Positions 37,355-45,510 of a stretch of 64,000 nt of DNA are shown here, piece after piece. Both the position numbers and the translations under genes were made by a program. Positions within the stretch are counted from its first letter, which is position 1. Every line of letters begins with the position of its first letter. This DNA comes from Pseudoalteromonas sp. MMG010 (lineage in GTDB: Bacteria; Pseudomonadota; Gammaproteobacteria; Enterobacterales; Alteromonadaceae), in assembly GCF_018100905.1 (NCBI RefSeq), contig NZ_JAGJEG010000007.1:62001-126000 (forward strand), in the 5' to 3' direction. The notes beneath the pieces were generated by a model. That model did not search any database, was not told the DNA's origin, and saw nothing but the letters and a program-made list of their open reading frames with translations.

Positions 37355-37664
37355 CGCTTCAACCTGCTTTATTGGGTCTAATACTGTTTTACACTATTAG
37401 GCCCCATCTCATCACTTATCCCTCTTCACACTCACGATAACAAGAATTAGTGTTGCCCATAGGGTAAATGACAAATACATCAACAAACTCACCTTAAATC
37501 ATACTAATGCGTAGATGTGAAAAACACTGTGTTTTTATTAATAAGGCAGGTTCGGGCAAGTAGTAAAGTAATTGATCGTATTTTTATTAAAAGTGAAGAT
37601 TAAAAAGGACCGACAATGAAAAAAGGGCTATAAAAGCCCTTTTTTTTACAATCTTTTAAAGCGA
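37355..37664. other. Intergenic region between ilvH and HU
   Basis: A 310-bp gap. GGGTCTAATA (37374-37383) and TATTAGGCCC (37395-37404) form a 10-bp stem with one G-T pair just after ilvH; it lacks a T-tract and may be a 3' end stabiliser or a weak terminator. A terminator for the HU gene lies at the right end. Nothing else is evident. Confidence 0.5.
37621..37647 (-). terminator. HU gene terminator
   Basis: AAAAGGGCT (37621-37629) and AGCCCTTTT (37635-37643) form a 9-bp stem with loop ATAAA. It is flanked by A and T runs, so it works on both strands. Confidence 0.85.
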
Positions 37665-37940
37665 TTAAGGGTTAACTTGGTCTTTAAGACCTTTACCTGC
37701 TTTAAAGCTTGGGATAGTTGCTGCTGCGATTTGGATCTCAGCACCAGTTTGAGGGTTACGGCCTGTACGTGCTGCACGCTCTTTAACAGAGAAAGTACCA
37801 AAACCAACTAATGCAACTGAATCACCTTCTTTTAATGAAGCAGTAACAGCACCTGTAAACGCGTCAAGTGCGCGAGTAGCAGCTGCTTTTGAGATTTCTG
37901 CGTCAGTCGCAATTTTATCAACTAATTGAGCTTTATTCAT
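37665..37940 (-). CDS. hupB: DNA-binding protein HU, beta-like
   Basis: A 91-residue histone-like protein that bends and compacts DNA. It starts [28 protein letters not shown], has [29 protein letters not shown] (the DNA-clasping arm region with the RNP triad) and ends in [15 protein letters not shown]. The SKAAA and [15 protein letters not shown] blocks are closer to HupB than to HupA. The gene is usually found near lon or ppiD; here it stands alone. AGGAA precedes the ATG. Confidence 0.93.
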   Translation of the reverse strand: MNKAQLVDKIATDAEISKAAATRALDAFTGAVTASLKEGDSVALVGFGTFSVKERAARTGRNPQTGAEIQIAAATIPSFKAGKGLKDQVNP

Positions 37941-38135
37941 TTTAAATTCCTATTCGTTATTATTTTGCCTTCGCAAATCCTATCTTTATGTATTTTAAAG
38001 GTGATGGCAACACCAAATTGCATATTTTACGTAATTTCATTGAAAATTGAGTGATATTTAAAATTTATTAATCAAAAATACGCTAGATAATGCAACAATA
38101 TGAACTAAATATTAATTATTTAAAGATACTGTGCG

Positions 38136-38672
38136 TTATTTTACTTTTTCGATTGATAAGGTAAGCTCCGCGACTTGCAAGCCCAACTTATTTATTGATG
38201 TACGATTTATTAAGCGATCATCAGAAATTAAATACATCCAATCATCAAAATGAACCTCAACCATAGAATCGTCGTAGGCTAATTCAACGTCGTATTGCCA
38301 ATGAAATACCCCACCGCTACTTTGACCTCTTGCCGTGCCTATCACATCATCAGCCGTACCTGTTATTGTGTTGTCATCATTAATTGTAATATACCAAGTC
38401 CGTTGCTGTGTTTCGCCATCGTCATAAATAAAGTCTTCTTTTATGGTGCCTTTATTACCTTGCCAACTTGCGTCCATATCGACCACTAATTTACGCACCA
38501 AGTCACCGCTATAATCCTGTACTACACCATAGGCTTTTAATTTTCCGCTAAAAAAGCGTTTAAAATTAAAATCAGGGGTTGTTTCTTTATACGCACTCAC
38601 GTCAGCTGAGGAACAACTGCTAAGTATGCTTGTAAATATAATCAGCAAACATAACTTCACTATTTTAGTCAT
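38136..38672 (-). CDS. DUF3833 lipoprotein
   Basis: A 178-residue lipoprotein: the signal ends with the lipobox ILSSCSS near residue 20. The mature part has the DUF3833 layout: FFSGKLKAYGVVQDYSGDLVRKLVVDM, EDFIYDDGETQQRTWYI, and MYLISDDRLINRTSINKLG. Proteins of this family recur with Cfa-like and chalcone-isomerase-like genes in RpoE-ChrR clusters, as here. Function unknown; perhaps a lipid carrier (inference). Overlaps the upstream gene by 8 nt and is the last gene of the cluster. Confidence 0.88.
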   Translation of the reverse strand: MTKIVKLCLLIIFTSILSSCSSADVSAYKETTPDFNFKRFFSGKLKAYGVVQDYSGDLVRKLVVDMDASWQGNKGTIKEDFIYDDGETQQRTWYITINDDNTITGTADDVIGTARGQSSGGVFHWQYDVELAYDDSMVEVHFDDWMYLISDDRLINRTSINKLGLQVAELTLSIEKVK

Positions 38673-39153
38673 CGCTTAATCCTAATAATTGTTTTCTTAG
38701 TAAAGGTTGTGAGGTGTGTTTACTAAGCCAAATAGCTAAAAATTGCTCGGCAAATTCAGGGTCATTAATTTCACCTAGCGCCAACGTATTAAAGTAAAAG
38801 GTTGATTCTCCTGTGTCTGAGGTTATGAGCGTTAACGTATCGCCCTTTTGTATATCGGGCCAAAGTTTTAATAAAGTTTGACTGTAACGGCTTATAAGCT
38901 CGCTTTTACCTAAGTGCTGCCATTGCTCATTGGTTGCATTAACAATATCTTCTTTTTTTATGTCTTTTAAATACCGTAAGGAGAACTTAATGGGGTGTGT
39001 CATATGTTGGTATTTTCCAGTGTGGGTATATAATTTTGCATCATAAATATCCCAAAAAAGATAACTCATTCGGCTTTCGCCCACTTTTATAAAATCGGCT
39101 GAGAATGTGTTGCAACACATAAGCAGTGAGAAGATTAAAAATATTTTACGCAC
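38665..39153 (-). CDS. Chalcone isomerase-like periplasmic protein
   Basis: A 162-residue exported protein with signal peptide MRKIFLIFSLLMCCNTFS and a chalcone isomerase-like fold signature: VGESRMSYLFWDIYDAKLYT, KFSLRYLKDIKKEDIV and a C-terminal GINDPEFAEQF-like block (here LGEINDPEFAEQFLAIWLS). Non-plant members bind fatty acids rather than act on chalcones, so lipid binding is plausible. An ECF-type promoter lies 37 nt upstream, allowing separate induction with the DUF3833 gene. Confidence 0.85.
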   Translation of the reverse strand: MRKIFLIFSLLMCCNTFSADFIKVGESRMSYLFWDIYDAKLYTHTGKYQHMTHPIKFSLRYLKDIKKEDIVNATNEQWQHLGKSELISRYSQTLLKLWPDIQKGDTLTLITSDTGESTFYFNTLALGEINDPEFAEQFLAIWLSKHTSQPLLRKQLLGLSDD

Positions 39154-39189
39154 AACACTTCCAAGGCTAAATAACAGGATTGTAATAAT

Positions 39190-39217
39190 TGTACGAAAAG
39201 AAAAAAGTGGGGGATCA
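39190..39217 (-). promoter_or_regulatory. ECF11/RpoE-type promoter before the chalcone isomerase-like gene
   Basis: Minus-strand TGATCC (39217-39212), a spacer of exactly 16 nt, then CGTACA (39195-39190). It matches the promoter before rpoE in both hexamers and spacing. The TGA of the -35 element is also the stop codon of the DUF2878 gene. The -10 ends 36 nt before the ATG. Confidence 0.75.
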
Positions 39218-39718
39218 ACTTACCAGGTAAGTTTTGATTTTATTATTAATCTGTAAAATGCAGCAAAATACACTGGCCCACAAAAAACCATAAACCAAGT
39301 AAAACTGCCAGGTCGCAACTGACAGTGTAAAAGCACCAAAATTAGCGGCTCCAAGGTAACTCAATGGAGCAAACAACATACATATAATAAATGCATTGGG
39401 TGGTTTAATACGTGTTACAAGTGCCATTGAGCTGTTAATACACAGTAATAGCGCAGCCCATAATAAAACTAACCATAAAGGAATAAAGCTGGTTTTAAAG
39501 GTTATTAAATTAAAATATACACTTAATAATTCCAGGCCAATAGCCAAAGGTAAGGCAGTAATTAATAAAATAATGTCCTGTGTTTTTTGTTTTGATAAAT
39601 AAAACATGATCAAAATAACAGTACAGCTGATAAATATGGCATGTTCTTCAAGCAGCAAGGTTGTAAACCACACTGCTTGAAACAAACAAAAGTTAATAAC
39701 TGAGTGTTTTTGTATCAT
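39215..39718 (-). CDS. DUF2878 membrane protein
   Basis: A 167-residue integral membrane protein with about five or six hydrophobic segments, separated by short polar loops. It matches the DUF2878 pattern by its NFCLFQAVWFTTLL start and the LGAANFGAFTL segment near residue 120. Function is unknown. It overlaps the Cfa-like gene by 26 nt, so it is coupled to it, and such proteins accompany Cfa-like genes in related clusters. Confidence 0.83.
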   Translation of the reverse strand: MIQKHSVINFCLFQAVWFTTLLLEEHAIFISCTVILIMFYLSKQKTQDIILLITALPLAIGLELLSVYFNLITFKTSFIPLWLVLLWAALLLCINSSMALVTRIKPPNAFIICMLFAPLSYLGAANFGAFTLSVATWQFYLVYGFLWASVFCCILQINNKIKTYLVS

Positions 39719-40955
39719 GGCTAGTAAAAAAACGTGGTTTGGTCGCCACTAAATGTACTGTACTTGTCGCTTTTGCTCTAAATGCACCTTCACAGTAGGC
39801 AAAGTAAAATAACCACAAACGATAAAAGCGATCATCAAATTTAGATCTATCGAGTGTAGGCCAATTTTTAATAAATTGTGTGCGCCAATCGGCCAGTGTT
39901 TTGGCATAATGCGCGCCGATGTCGTTAATACTGTGTATTACCATATCGGTTTCATTTTTTATTTGTGCGTTCATTTCACCCAGTGATGGTAAACAACCGC
40001 CAGGAAAAATATATTGCTGTATAAAATCAGAGTTTTTTAAATAATGTGCATAACGTTGATCAGCAATGGTTATTGCTTGAATTAACATTGCCCCATTATC
40101 TTTTAATAGTGCATTACATTGGCTAAAAAAGCTGCCAAGATAATCGTGACCAACGGCTTCTATCATCTCTATTGAAACTAATTTATCGTATTTACCCGTT
40201 AAATCACGGTAGTCTAATTGCAATAAAGTAATCTTATGCTCTAATCGTAATTTTTTAATTTTTTTCGCTACGTAATCGTACTGCTCTTGCGAAATGGTGG
40301 TGGTTGTTACATGGCAGTCAAAGTGCGTAGCAGCATAAATAGCAAATGCCCCCCAACCTGTACCAATTTCAATCACAGAGTCTCCAGGTTGTAGATTAAC
40401 TTGCTCACAAATACGTTTGAGTTTATTTTGTTGGGCTTGTTCAAGAGAGCTACTAGGCGAAGGATAAACAGCGCTTGAGTACAGCATTTCTGGGCTTAAA
40501 AATGAGGTATAAAGTTCATTGCCTAAATCGTAATGTGCCACAATATTTTTTTTAGCACCTGCATGCGAATTTTTATTCTTCATGTGGTTAATCTTATGGA
40601 ATAAGCCACTTAATTTTGAAAACTTCCTTTCAAATTTATCTAATTGCTGTTGGTTTATTGCAAATATTTCGATTAATTGCGTTAAGTTATCACATGACCA
40701 ATGATCTAATATATACGACTCCCCCGCACCTACACTGCCACTGAGCGTAAATGCTTTATACATTGCTTTGTCTTTAACGGTTATTGTGGCAATTAAGGGA
40801 GAGTTTTTTTCACCAAATGTAAACGTTTGATTGTCATCAATAACAACAACACACCCAGTTTCAATGGTTGAAAAAGCACTAAAAACCAGCTTTTTATAAA
40901 AGCTTGTAAACCAGCTTGGGCTTTCTTCACAACGTAAATTGGTTACTTTTTCCAC
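39693..40955 (-). CDS. Cyclopropane fatty acyl phospholipid synthase-like methyltransferase
   Basis: A 420-residue SAM-dependent enzyme with the Cfa architecture: an N-terminal lipid-binding domain (1-130), then HYDLGNELYTSFLSPEMLYS, SAM motif VIEIGTGWGAFAIYAA near residue 194, and YIFPGGCLPS. Against my memory of E. coli Cfa, Cys139 corresponds to Ser161, His266 to Gln293, while Glu239 and Tyr317 are kept (Glu266; Tyr in WLFYFAYCEGAFR). So two bicarbonate-site residues differ, and methyl transfer without ring closure is possible. Starts with GTG after AAGGTG. Likely part of the RpoE response. Confidence 0.87.
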   Translation of the reverse strand: MEKVTNLRCEESPSWFTSFYKKLVFSAFSTIETGCVVVIDDNQTFTFGEKNSPLIATITVKDKAMYKAFTLSGSVGAGESYILDHWSCDNLTQLIEIFAINQQQLDKFERKFSKLSGLFHKINHMKNKNSHAGAKKNIVAHYDLGNELYTSFLSPEMLYSSAVYPSPSSSLEQAQQNKLKRICEQVNLQPGDSVIEIGTGWGAFAIYAATHFDCHVTTTTISQEQYDYVAKKIKKLRLEHKITLLQLDYRDLTGKYDKLVSIEMIEAVGHDYLGSFFSQCNALLKDNGAMLIQAITIADQRYAHYLKNSDFIQQYIFPGGCLPSLGEMNAQIKNETDMVIHSINDIGAHYAKTLADWRTQFIKNWPTLDRSKFDDRFYRLWLFYFAYCEGAFRAKATSTVHLVATKPRFFTSHDTKTLSY

Positions 40956-40986
40956 GCTTCACCTTTTTTATTTATAAGCTAAATGG

Positions 40987-41754
40987 CTATTTATAATTAT
41001 CTGCATGCCCTAAAAAAGGGACTCTTTTTAAAAACAACTTAAGTGCCTGAATATAAATACCTTTAACAATAATCCAAGTCATTGCAGGAAATCGTTTTAA
41101 CAAAGCAGACACTGATTGTTCGGTTATTGGGAACTTTTTTAAGCGCAAAGTGGCGTCAAAAACACATTGCTCATCACGCTTATTAGCAATGTGTATTAGC
41201 AGGTTATTTATTGATTGTTTAACACGCCAATGATATTGCATATCTAAGTCCATAAAAGGTGATACGGAAAACACTTTATTAAAGTTCACTTTTTTATCTA
41301 AAGGCACTAAATAATAATGCCGCTCATTCCAAGGCGTGTTGCTAACCTCTGCCACCATATATTTAAAATGGGTAGTATTATCACCAAAAAAGTAAAAATT
41401 TACCGGGCTAAAATATAAGCCTAAGCAACGTAATTGCCCTAGCATGTACACATGAGAAAAGCGGGTTTCAACACCTAAATCTTGTAGCTTACAATGAGCG
41501 CGTTTAACGATGCTTAAGTGCATGTTATTTGCATCAGTGTTTAGATAGTCTGACTCTTTAAACTTTAATGCTTTAAAGCCTTGAGTACCTAATTGACGAT
41601 GAATATTATTTAATGAGTGTGGATCATATAAATTAACCCACATCATGTATAAAGGATTACTAAAATGGTGATGTTTTATCTCAAAACGTCGGTGTTTCAC
41701 ATCACCTAAATAAATAGCACTACTCAAATTCGACACCAAGTTGTTTAGCGACAT
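40987..41754 (-). CDS. DUF1365 protein
   Basis: DUF1365 proteins occur next to FAD-dependent amine-oxidase-like and Cfa-like genes; function unknown. Typical blocks are SAIYLGDVKHRRFEIKHHHFSNPLYMMWVNLYD, LRCLGLYFSPVNFYFFG, VAEVSNTPWNERHYYLV and KVFSVSPFMDLDMQYHWRV. I place the start at ATG 41754 (MSLNNLVSNL), giving 255 residues. Longer readings run back into the FAD gene and add non-conserved hydrophobic residues. It overlaps that gene by 35 nt. Confidence 0.87.
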   Translation of the reverse strand: MSLNNLVSNLSSAIYLGDVKHRRFEIKHHHFSNPLYMMWVNLYDPHSLNNIHRQLGTQGFKALKFKESDYLNTDANNMHLSIVKRAHCKLQDLGVETRFSHVYMLGQLRCLGLYFSPVNFYFFGDNTTHFKYMVAEVSNTPWNERHYYLVPLDKKVNFNKVFSVSPFMDLDMQYHWRVKQSINNLLIHIANKRDEQCVFDATLRLKKFPITEQSVSALLKRFPAMTWIIVKGIYIQALKLFLKRVPFLGHADNYK

Positions 41755-42976
41755 CCACGGCACTTCGAACACCATCTTCATGGAAACCGTTATACCAATA
41801 AGCGCCACAAAAATAGCTATTATTTTTACCATCAATGGTATGTTTAAGTTTCTGTGCTGCAATTGATTGTTTATTAAATACAGGGTGTTCGTAATTAAAT
41901 TCACGCAGTATTTTATCGCTATCAATGCCATGTAAATGATTAAGCGTGACACAAAATTGTGTATCGCTTGAAAGCCCTTGTAATATATTCATTTGATAAG
42001 TTACTACAGCGCTTTTGTCAGCATTATTATTTAACAAATAATTCCAACTTGCCCACGCAGCTTTTCTATCGGGGAGTAATTTAGTGTCGGTATGTAATAC
42101 CACTGAATTTTTTGAGTACGCAATGTCACCTAAAACGTGACGCTCCTGCGCTGTTGTATCATCTAACAAAGCGAGCGCTTGATTAGAGTGACAAGCAAAG
42201 ATCACTTTATCAAAAAGCTGCGTTTCGCCAGTACCAAATTCAACGGCGACACCTTCACCGCTGCGCTTTACCGATTTTATGTCGCTATTTAATGTTATTT
42301 TATCGGCAAACCCCTTAATTAATGGGTTGATATATTGGCGAGAACCACCCGGTATAACATACCACTGTGGGCGATTAGTAATATCTAATAATCCATGATT
42401 AAAGAAAAACTTAACAAAAAACTCAACATCGACTAACTGCATTTCTTTTATGCTTGTTGACCAAATAGCGGCGCCCATGGGTAAAATATAATGATATTTA
42501 AAGAAATCATTAAATTTGTGGTTCACTAACAACTCACCCAGTGTTTGTCCCTGCGTGTAAACACCTTCACTGTGTAACGATTTACACAGATTGTTAAACC
42601 TAACAATATCGTATAGTAAACGCCAAAACTTCGGTCTGAAGATGTTTCGCCTTTGTGCAAATAAACTTGTAAAAGTGTGGCCATTATATTCAAAACCAGT
42701 TTCATCATTATGAACACTAAAGCTCATTTGTGTCGGTTGTCTATCGATACCAATTCGTTTTAACAGTTTTTCAAAATACGGGTAGGTTCGGTCATTAAAA
42801 ACAATAAACCCGGTATCAATCGCATGTTCAATGCCATCGACCGTTACATCAACCGTTGCCGTATGGCCACCTATATAATCATTTTTTTCAAACACACTGA
42901 CATCATAATGCTTATGTAATAAATACGCAGATGTGAGACCTGAAATACCAGTTCCTATTATTGCTATTTTTTTCAA
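41720..42976 (-). CDS. FAD-dependent oxidoreductase (amine oxidase-like)
   Basis: Flavoprotein of about 418 residues. The dinucleotide fold is IAIIGTGISGLTSAYLLHKHYDVSVFEKNDYIGGHTATVDV; then DTGFIVFNDRTYPYF, and a C-terminal SYFCGAYWYNGFHEDGVRSA FAD-contact block. The family acts on lipids or carotenoid-like compounds; with DUF1365 and the Cfa-like enzyme it may desaturate or oxidise membrane acyl chains (inference). I choose TTG 42976 with AGGA 8 nt upstream; it makes a 4-nt TTGA overlap with the SDR stop. ATG 43006 lies deeper in the SDR gene and adds a non-conserved extension. Confidence 0.88.
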   Translation of the reverse strand: MKKIAIIGTGISGLTSAYLLHKHYDVSVFEKNDYIGGHTATVDVTVDGIEHAIDTGFIVFNDRTYPYFEKLLKRIGIDRQPTQMSFSVHNDETGFEYNGHTFTSLFAQRRNIFRPKFWRLLYDIVRFNNLCKSLHSEGVYTQGQTLGELLVNHKFNDFFKYHYILPMGAAIWSTSIKEMQLVDVEFFVKFFFNHGLLDITNRPQWYVIPGGSRQYINPLIKGFADKITLNSDIKSVKRSGEGVAVEFGTGETQLFDKVIFACHSNQALALLDDTTAQERHVLGDIAYSKNSVVLHTDTKLLPDRKAAWASWNYLLNNNADKSAVVTYQMNILQGLSSDTQFCVTLNHLHGIDSDKILREFNYEHPVFNKQSIAAQKLKHTIDGKNNSYFCGAYWYNGFHEDGVRSAVDVAKQLGVEFE

Positions 42977-43683
42977 CGTGATAATCCTTTTGCTATCTTT
43001 AGCCATGCTGTAAATGGCAGCAGTGTGAGTAATTTTAATATAAAGGTAAATCGGCGAGGAAAATGAATCTCTTTGCGACGCTTAGCCACGCCTTTAATAA
43101 TATAATCGGCCGCTTTAGTTGCGTTAATAGCCATAGGCATAGAAAAATCGTTTTTATCGGTCAGTGGCGTATTAACGAATCCAGGATGAACTAACGATAC
43201 ATCTATATCTTTTAAATCAATGGCTAAACTTTTGGCTAAATAACTAACCCCGGCCTTAGAAGCGCCATAGGCTTGAGCACGAGGTAATGCTAAATAAGTC
43301 ACACTAGAACTAACAATAACTAATTGCCCTTGCGGCTTTATTTTGTTTAATAAAGCGTCTAAGCAATAACCTAATGACACTAAATTGGTGTTAATTACCC
43401 TTGCGAATAGCTCACTATCAAAATTTTTAGCGTCATCAATGTATTCGCACGTACCAGCGTTTAATACAACACAATCTAGTTGTGTGAAACTTTCGGTAGC
43501 GTGTTTTATCTCATCAAGTTTAGTTGTATCAAATTGACAGGCTTGTATGTTTTTATGAACGCTAAGCGAGTGTAATTTATGCTTATTTCGACCGCATGCA
43601 ACCACGTCATGCCCTTGTTGTGCATATTGCAAAGCAAGTTGCTCTCCAATACCCGAAGTCGCACCGGTAATTAAAATCTTCAT
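42973..43683 (-). CDS. SDR-family oxidoreductase
   Basis: A 236-residue classical short-chain dehydrogenase with cofactor motif ITGATSGIGEQLALQYA, LNAG near residue 75, catalytic Ser in VSSSVTYLALPRAQAYGASKAG (YxxxK), and VHPGFVNTPLT. The cofactor is NAD(P). It sits between an NTF2-fold protein and the FAD oxidoreductase, with gaps of 2 nt and a 4-nt overlap. SDRs of this type recur in RpoE-ChrR clusters; the substrate is probably a lipid-derived carbonyl (inference). Confidence 0.9.
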   Translation of the reverse strand: MKILITGATSGIGEQLALQYAQQGHDVVACGRNKHKLHSLSVHKNIQACQFDTTKLDEIKHATESFTQLDCVVLNAGTCEYIDDAKNFDSELFARVINTNLVSLGYCLDALLNKIKPQGQLVIVSSSVTYLALPRAQAYGASKAGVSYLAKSLAIDLKDIDVSLVHPGFVNTPLTDKNDFSMPMAINATKAADYIIKGVAKRRKEIHFPRRFTFILKLLTLLPFTAWLKIAKGLSR

Positions 43684-43685
43684 AT

Positions 43686-44114
43686 TTAACTTGCTCGTTT
43701 ATCAATATAATTGATCACGTTGCCAAGTATCGGAATATGTTTATAGAGCATATCAGCAACATTAAAATAATCTCGGTGCTCAACCACCTTGTCGTTTTTA
43801 AATTTTAATTTACTATGGCCCTGTACATATATTGTCTCGCCATGAGCTAGTTTGCTATGCGAAAATTGCATGGTCCAATATAAAAAACCATCGTTTTGCA
43901 CAGTAAAAGAATCACAAATGCTAAATTGGCAACGCGATACATTACTATACAAGTTTGCAAAATAAGTGCGTAAACTTTCAAGCCCAGTTACTTGGTGCAT
44001 CGGATCGACAAAAACAATATCTGCACTGTATATGTCATCTAAAAGTGTTAAATTATCCTTATTAAGCTTTTGATAACTATCTATAAATTTATCTAACACT
44101 AACTGATTTTGCAT
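43686..44114 (-). CDS. NTF2-fold (SnoaL-like) protein
   Basis: A 142-residue protein with the NTF2/SnoaL layout: helix FIDSYQKLNKDNLTLLDDIYSADIVFVDPMHQVTGLESLRTYF, then alternating beta strands ending EHRDYFNVADMLYKHIP. Such proteins isomerise or bind small ligands, with a predicted role in the stress cluster only. One base separates it from the photolyase gene and two from the SDR gene, so it is cotranscribed. Confidence 0.85.
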   Translation of the reverse strand: MQNQLVLDKFIDSYQKLNKDNLTLLDDIYSADIVFVDPMHQVTGLESLRTYFANLYSNVSRCQFSICDSFTVQNDGFLYWTMQFSHSKLAHGETIYVQGHSKLKFKNDKVVEHRDYFNVADMLYKHIPILGNVINYIDKRAS

Positions 44115-44115
44115 A

Positions 44116-45510
44116 TCACACCTTAAATGCTGCTAACGCACGCTCTCGTGCTGCTTTATGATCGACAATGGCAGGCCAATATACTTTTTCGTTTTCACCC
44201 CTTAGTGTTAAATAAGTATGAGGGAAATGAATTTGTTTATTTGGCACATGCGCAAGCTCTGGTAAATACTTACGAATGAATTCACCATTGGGATCAAATC
44301 GTTCGCTTTGAGTAATAGGATTAAATATTCTAAAGTAAGGCTGGGCATCACAACCCGTGCTAGCAGCCCACTGCCACCCCCCATTATTAGAGGGATAATC
44401 GCCATCAATTAGGTGCTTCATAAAAAAGCGTTCGCCTTCTCGCCAATCAATTAATAAATGTTTGGTTAAAAAACTTGCTACCACCATTCTTAGTCTATTA
44501 TGCATCCAACCCGTTTGTAATAATTGGCGCATTGCAGCATCAACTAATGGGTACCCTGTTTTACCTTCGCACCAGGCAGCAAAATCACTCGATGATTCAC
44601 GCCAAACAATCCCATTGTATTTTTCGTTAAAGTTTTCATAACGAGATAACTTAGGATAGGCTGCGATTAAATGGCGATAAAACTCTCGCCATATCAGTTC
44701 ATTAACCCAACTAAATGTTTTACTTTTTGAGGTAGTTAAAATATCGGGGAAACGTTGCTGTATGTTTATCAGAAGCTGCTTTGTGCTAATTATACCCAGC
44801 GCTAAGTAAGGGCTTAACCCCGAGGTTCCTTTTACACTGGGGATATCACGCTTATCGTCATAATCTGCTAGTTTTTCTGCAATAAAATTATCAACGACTG
44901 TGGCTAATGCATCATCTTCAACAGGCCACTTTTGCGAGCTTTCATCCGTTTTGTAATCAAATTCGTTTACCAACTCACAAGGTTGCTCCGTTAATGGCCA
45001 CACCGATAAACTAAAATAATGATGATGATACTGCTTTAACCACGCACGCTTAAAGGGTGTAAATACTTTGAACATTTCGCCACTTTGATTTTTAACACTA
45101 CCAACCGGTGCAATTAAATCACCTTCGTACAAAGTAAATGTCATATTCGCACCATCACATGCCTTTAAAATAGCACGATCTCGGTTTACCTCATTAAGCT
45201 CATACTCGCTGTTAGCAATAATGTGTTCAATATTGTTACTGTGACAAAAATCAATGAGTGCCTGCTGACAATCACTGTACAAAGGTGCATTAATAACATG
45301 AAGGGTTACACCGTACTGCGCTAATTGCTTTTGTAAGTAAGCAATTCGGCGTTTAATAAGATCAAGTTGAATCGGGGCACAACCATGACGTTGCCATTGT
45401 TTTTCTGTAATAAAAAAAATGGCGTTTTTGGCGCCATTTTTTAACGCAGCAATCAGCGCTTCATTTGCAAAAAGGCGTAAATCACGCCTAAACCAAAATA
45501 ATGTATTCAT
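44116..45510 (-). CDS. phrB: Deoxyribodipyrimidine photolyase, class I CPD type
   Basis: Uses blue light and reduced FAD to split cyclobutane pyrimidine dimers. The N-terminal antenna-binding half starts TLFWFRRDLRLFANEALI. The C-terminal FAD domain has WMHNRLRMVVASFL, NNGGWQWAASTGCDAQPYFRIFNP and FDPNGEFIRKYLPEL, close to E. coli Phr. 464 residues. It overlaps the YbgA-like gene by one base (TAATG), the same ybgA-phr pairing as in E. coli. Its 3' end contains a match to the cluster promoter (see findings). Confidence 0.94.
   Translation of the reverse strand: MNTLFWFRRDLRLFANEALIAALKNGAKNAIFFITEKQWQRHGCAPIQLDLIKRRIAYLQKQLAQYGVTLHVINAPLYSDCQQALIDFCHSNNIEHIIANSEYELNEVNRDRAILKACDGANMTFTLYEGDLIAPVGSVKNQSGEMFKVFTPFKRAWLKQYHHHYFSLSVWPLTEQPCELVNEFDYKTDESSQKWPVEDDALATVVDNFIAEKLADYDDKRDIPSVKGTSGLSPYLALGIISTKQLLINIQQRFPDILTTSKSKTFSWVNELIWREFYRHLIAAYPKLSRYENFNEKYNGIVWRESSSDFAAWCEGKTGYPLVDAAMRQLLQTGWMHNRLRMVVASFLTKHLLIDWREGERFFMKHLIDGDYPSNNGGWQWAASTGCDAQPYFRIFNPITQSERFDPNGEFIRKYLPELAHVPNKQIHFPHTYLTLRGENEKVYWPAIVDHKAARERALAAFKV
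44269..44296 (-). promoter_or_regulatory. Intragenic match to the RpoE-type promoter inside phrB
   Basis: Minus-strand TGATCC (44296-44291), 16 nt, then CGTAAG (44274-44269) lies in the codons for the FDPNGEFIRK motif. Because this motif is conserved protein sequence, the match could be coincidental. If active it would start about 150 nt before the NTF2-fold gene. Confidence 0.3.

Noticed and set aside
40987..41952. Longer 321-residue reading of the DUF1365 gene
   Set aside because: The first 66 residues lie entirely inside the FAD oxidoreductase gene in another frame and are hydrophobic and unconserved; the family start matches ATG 41754.
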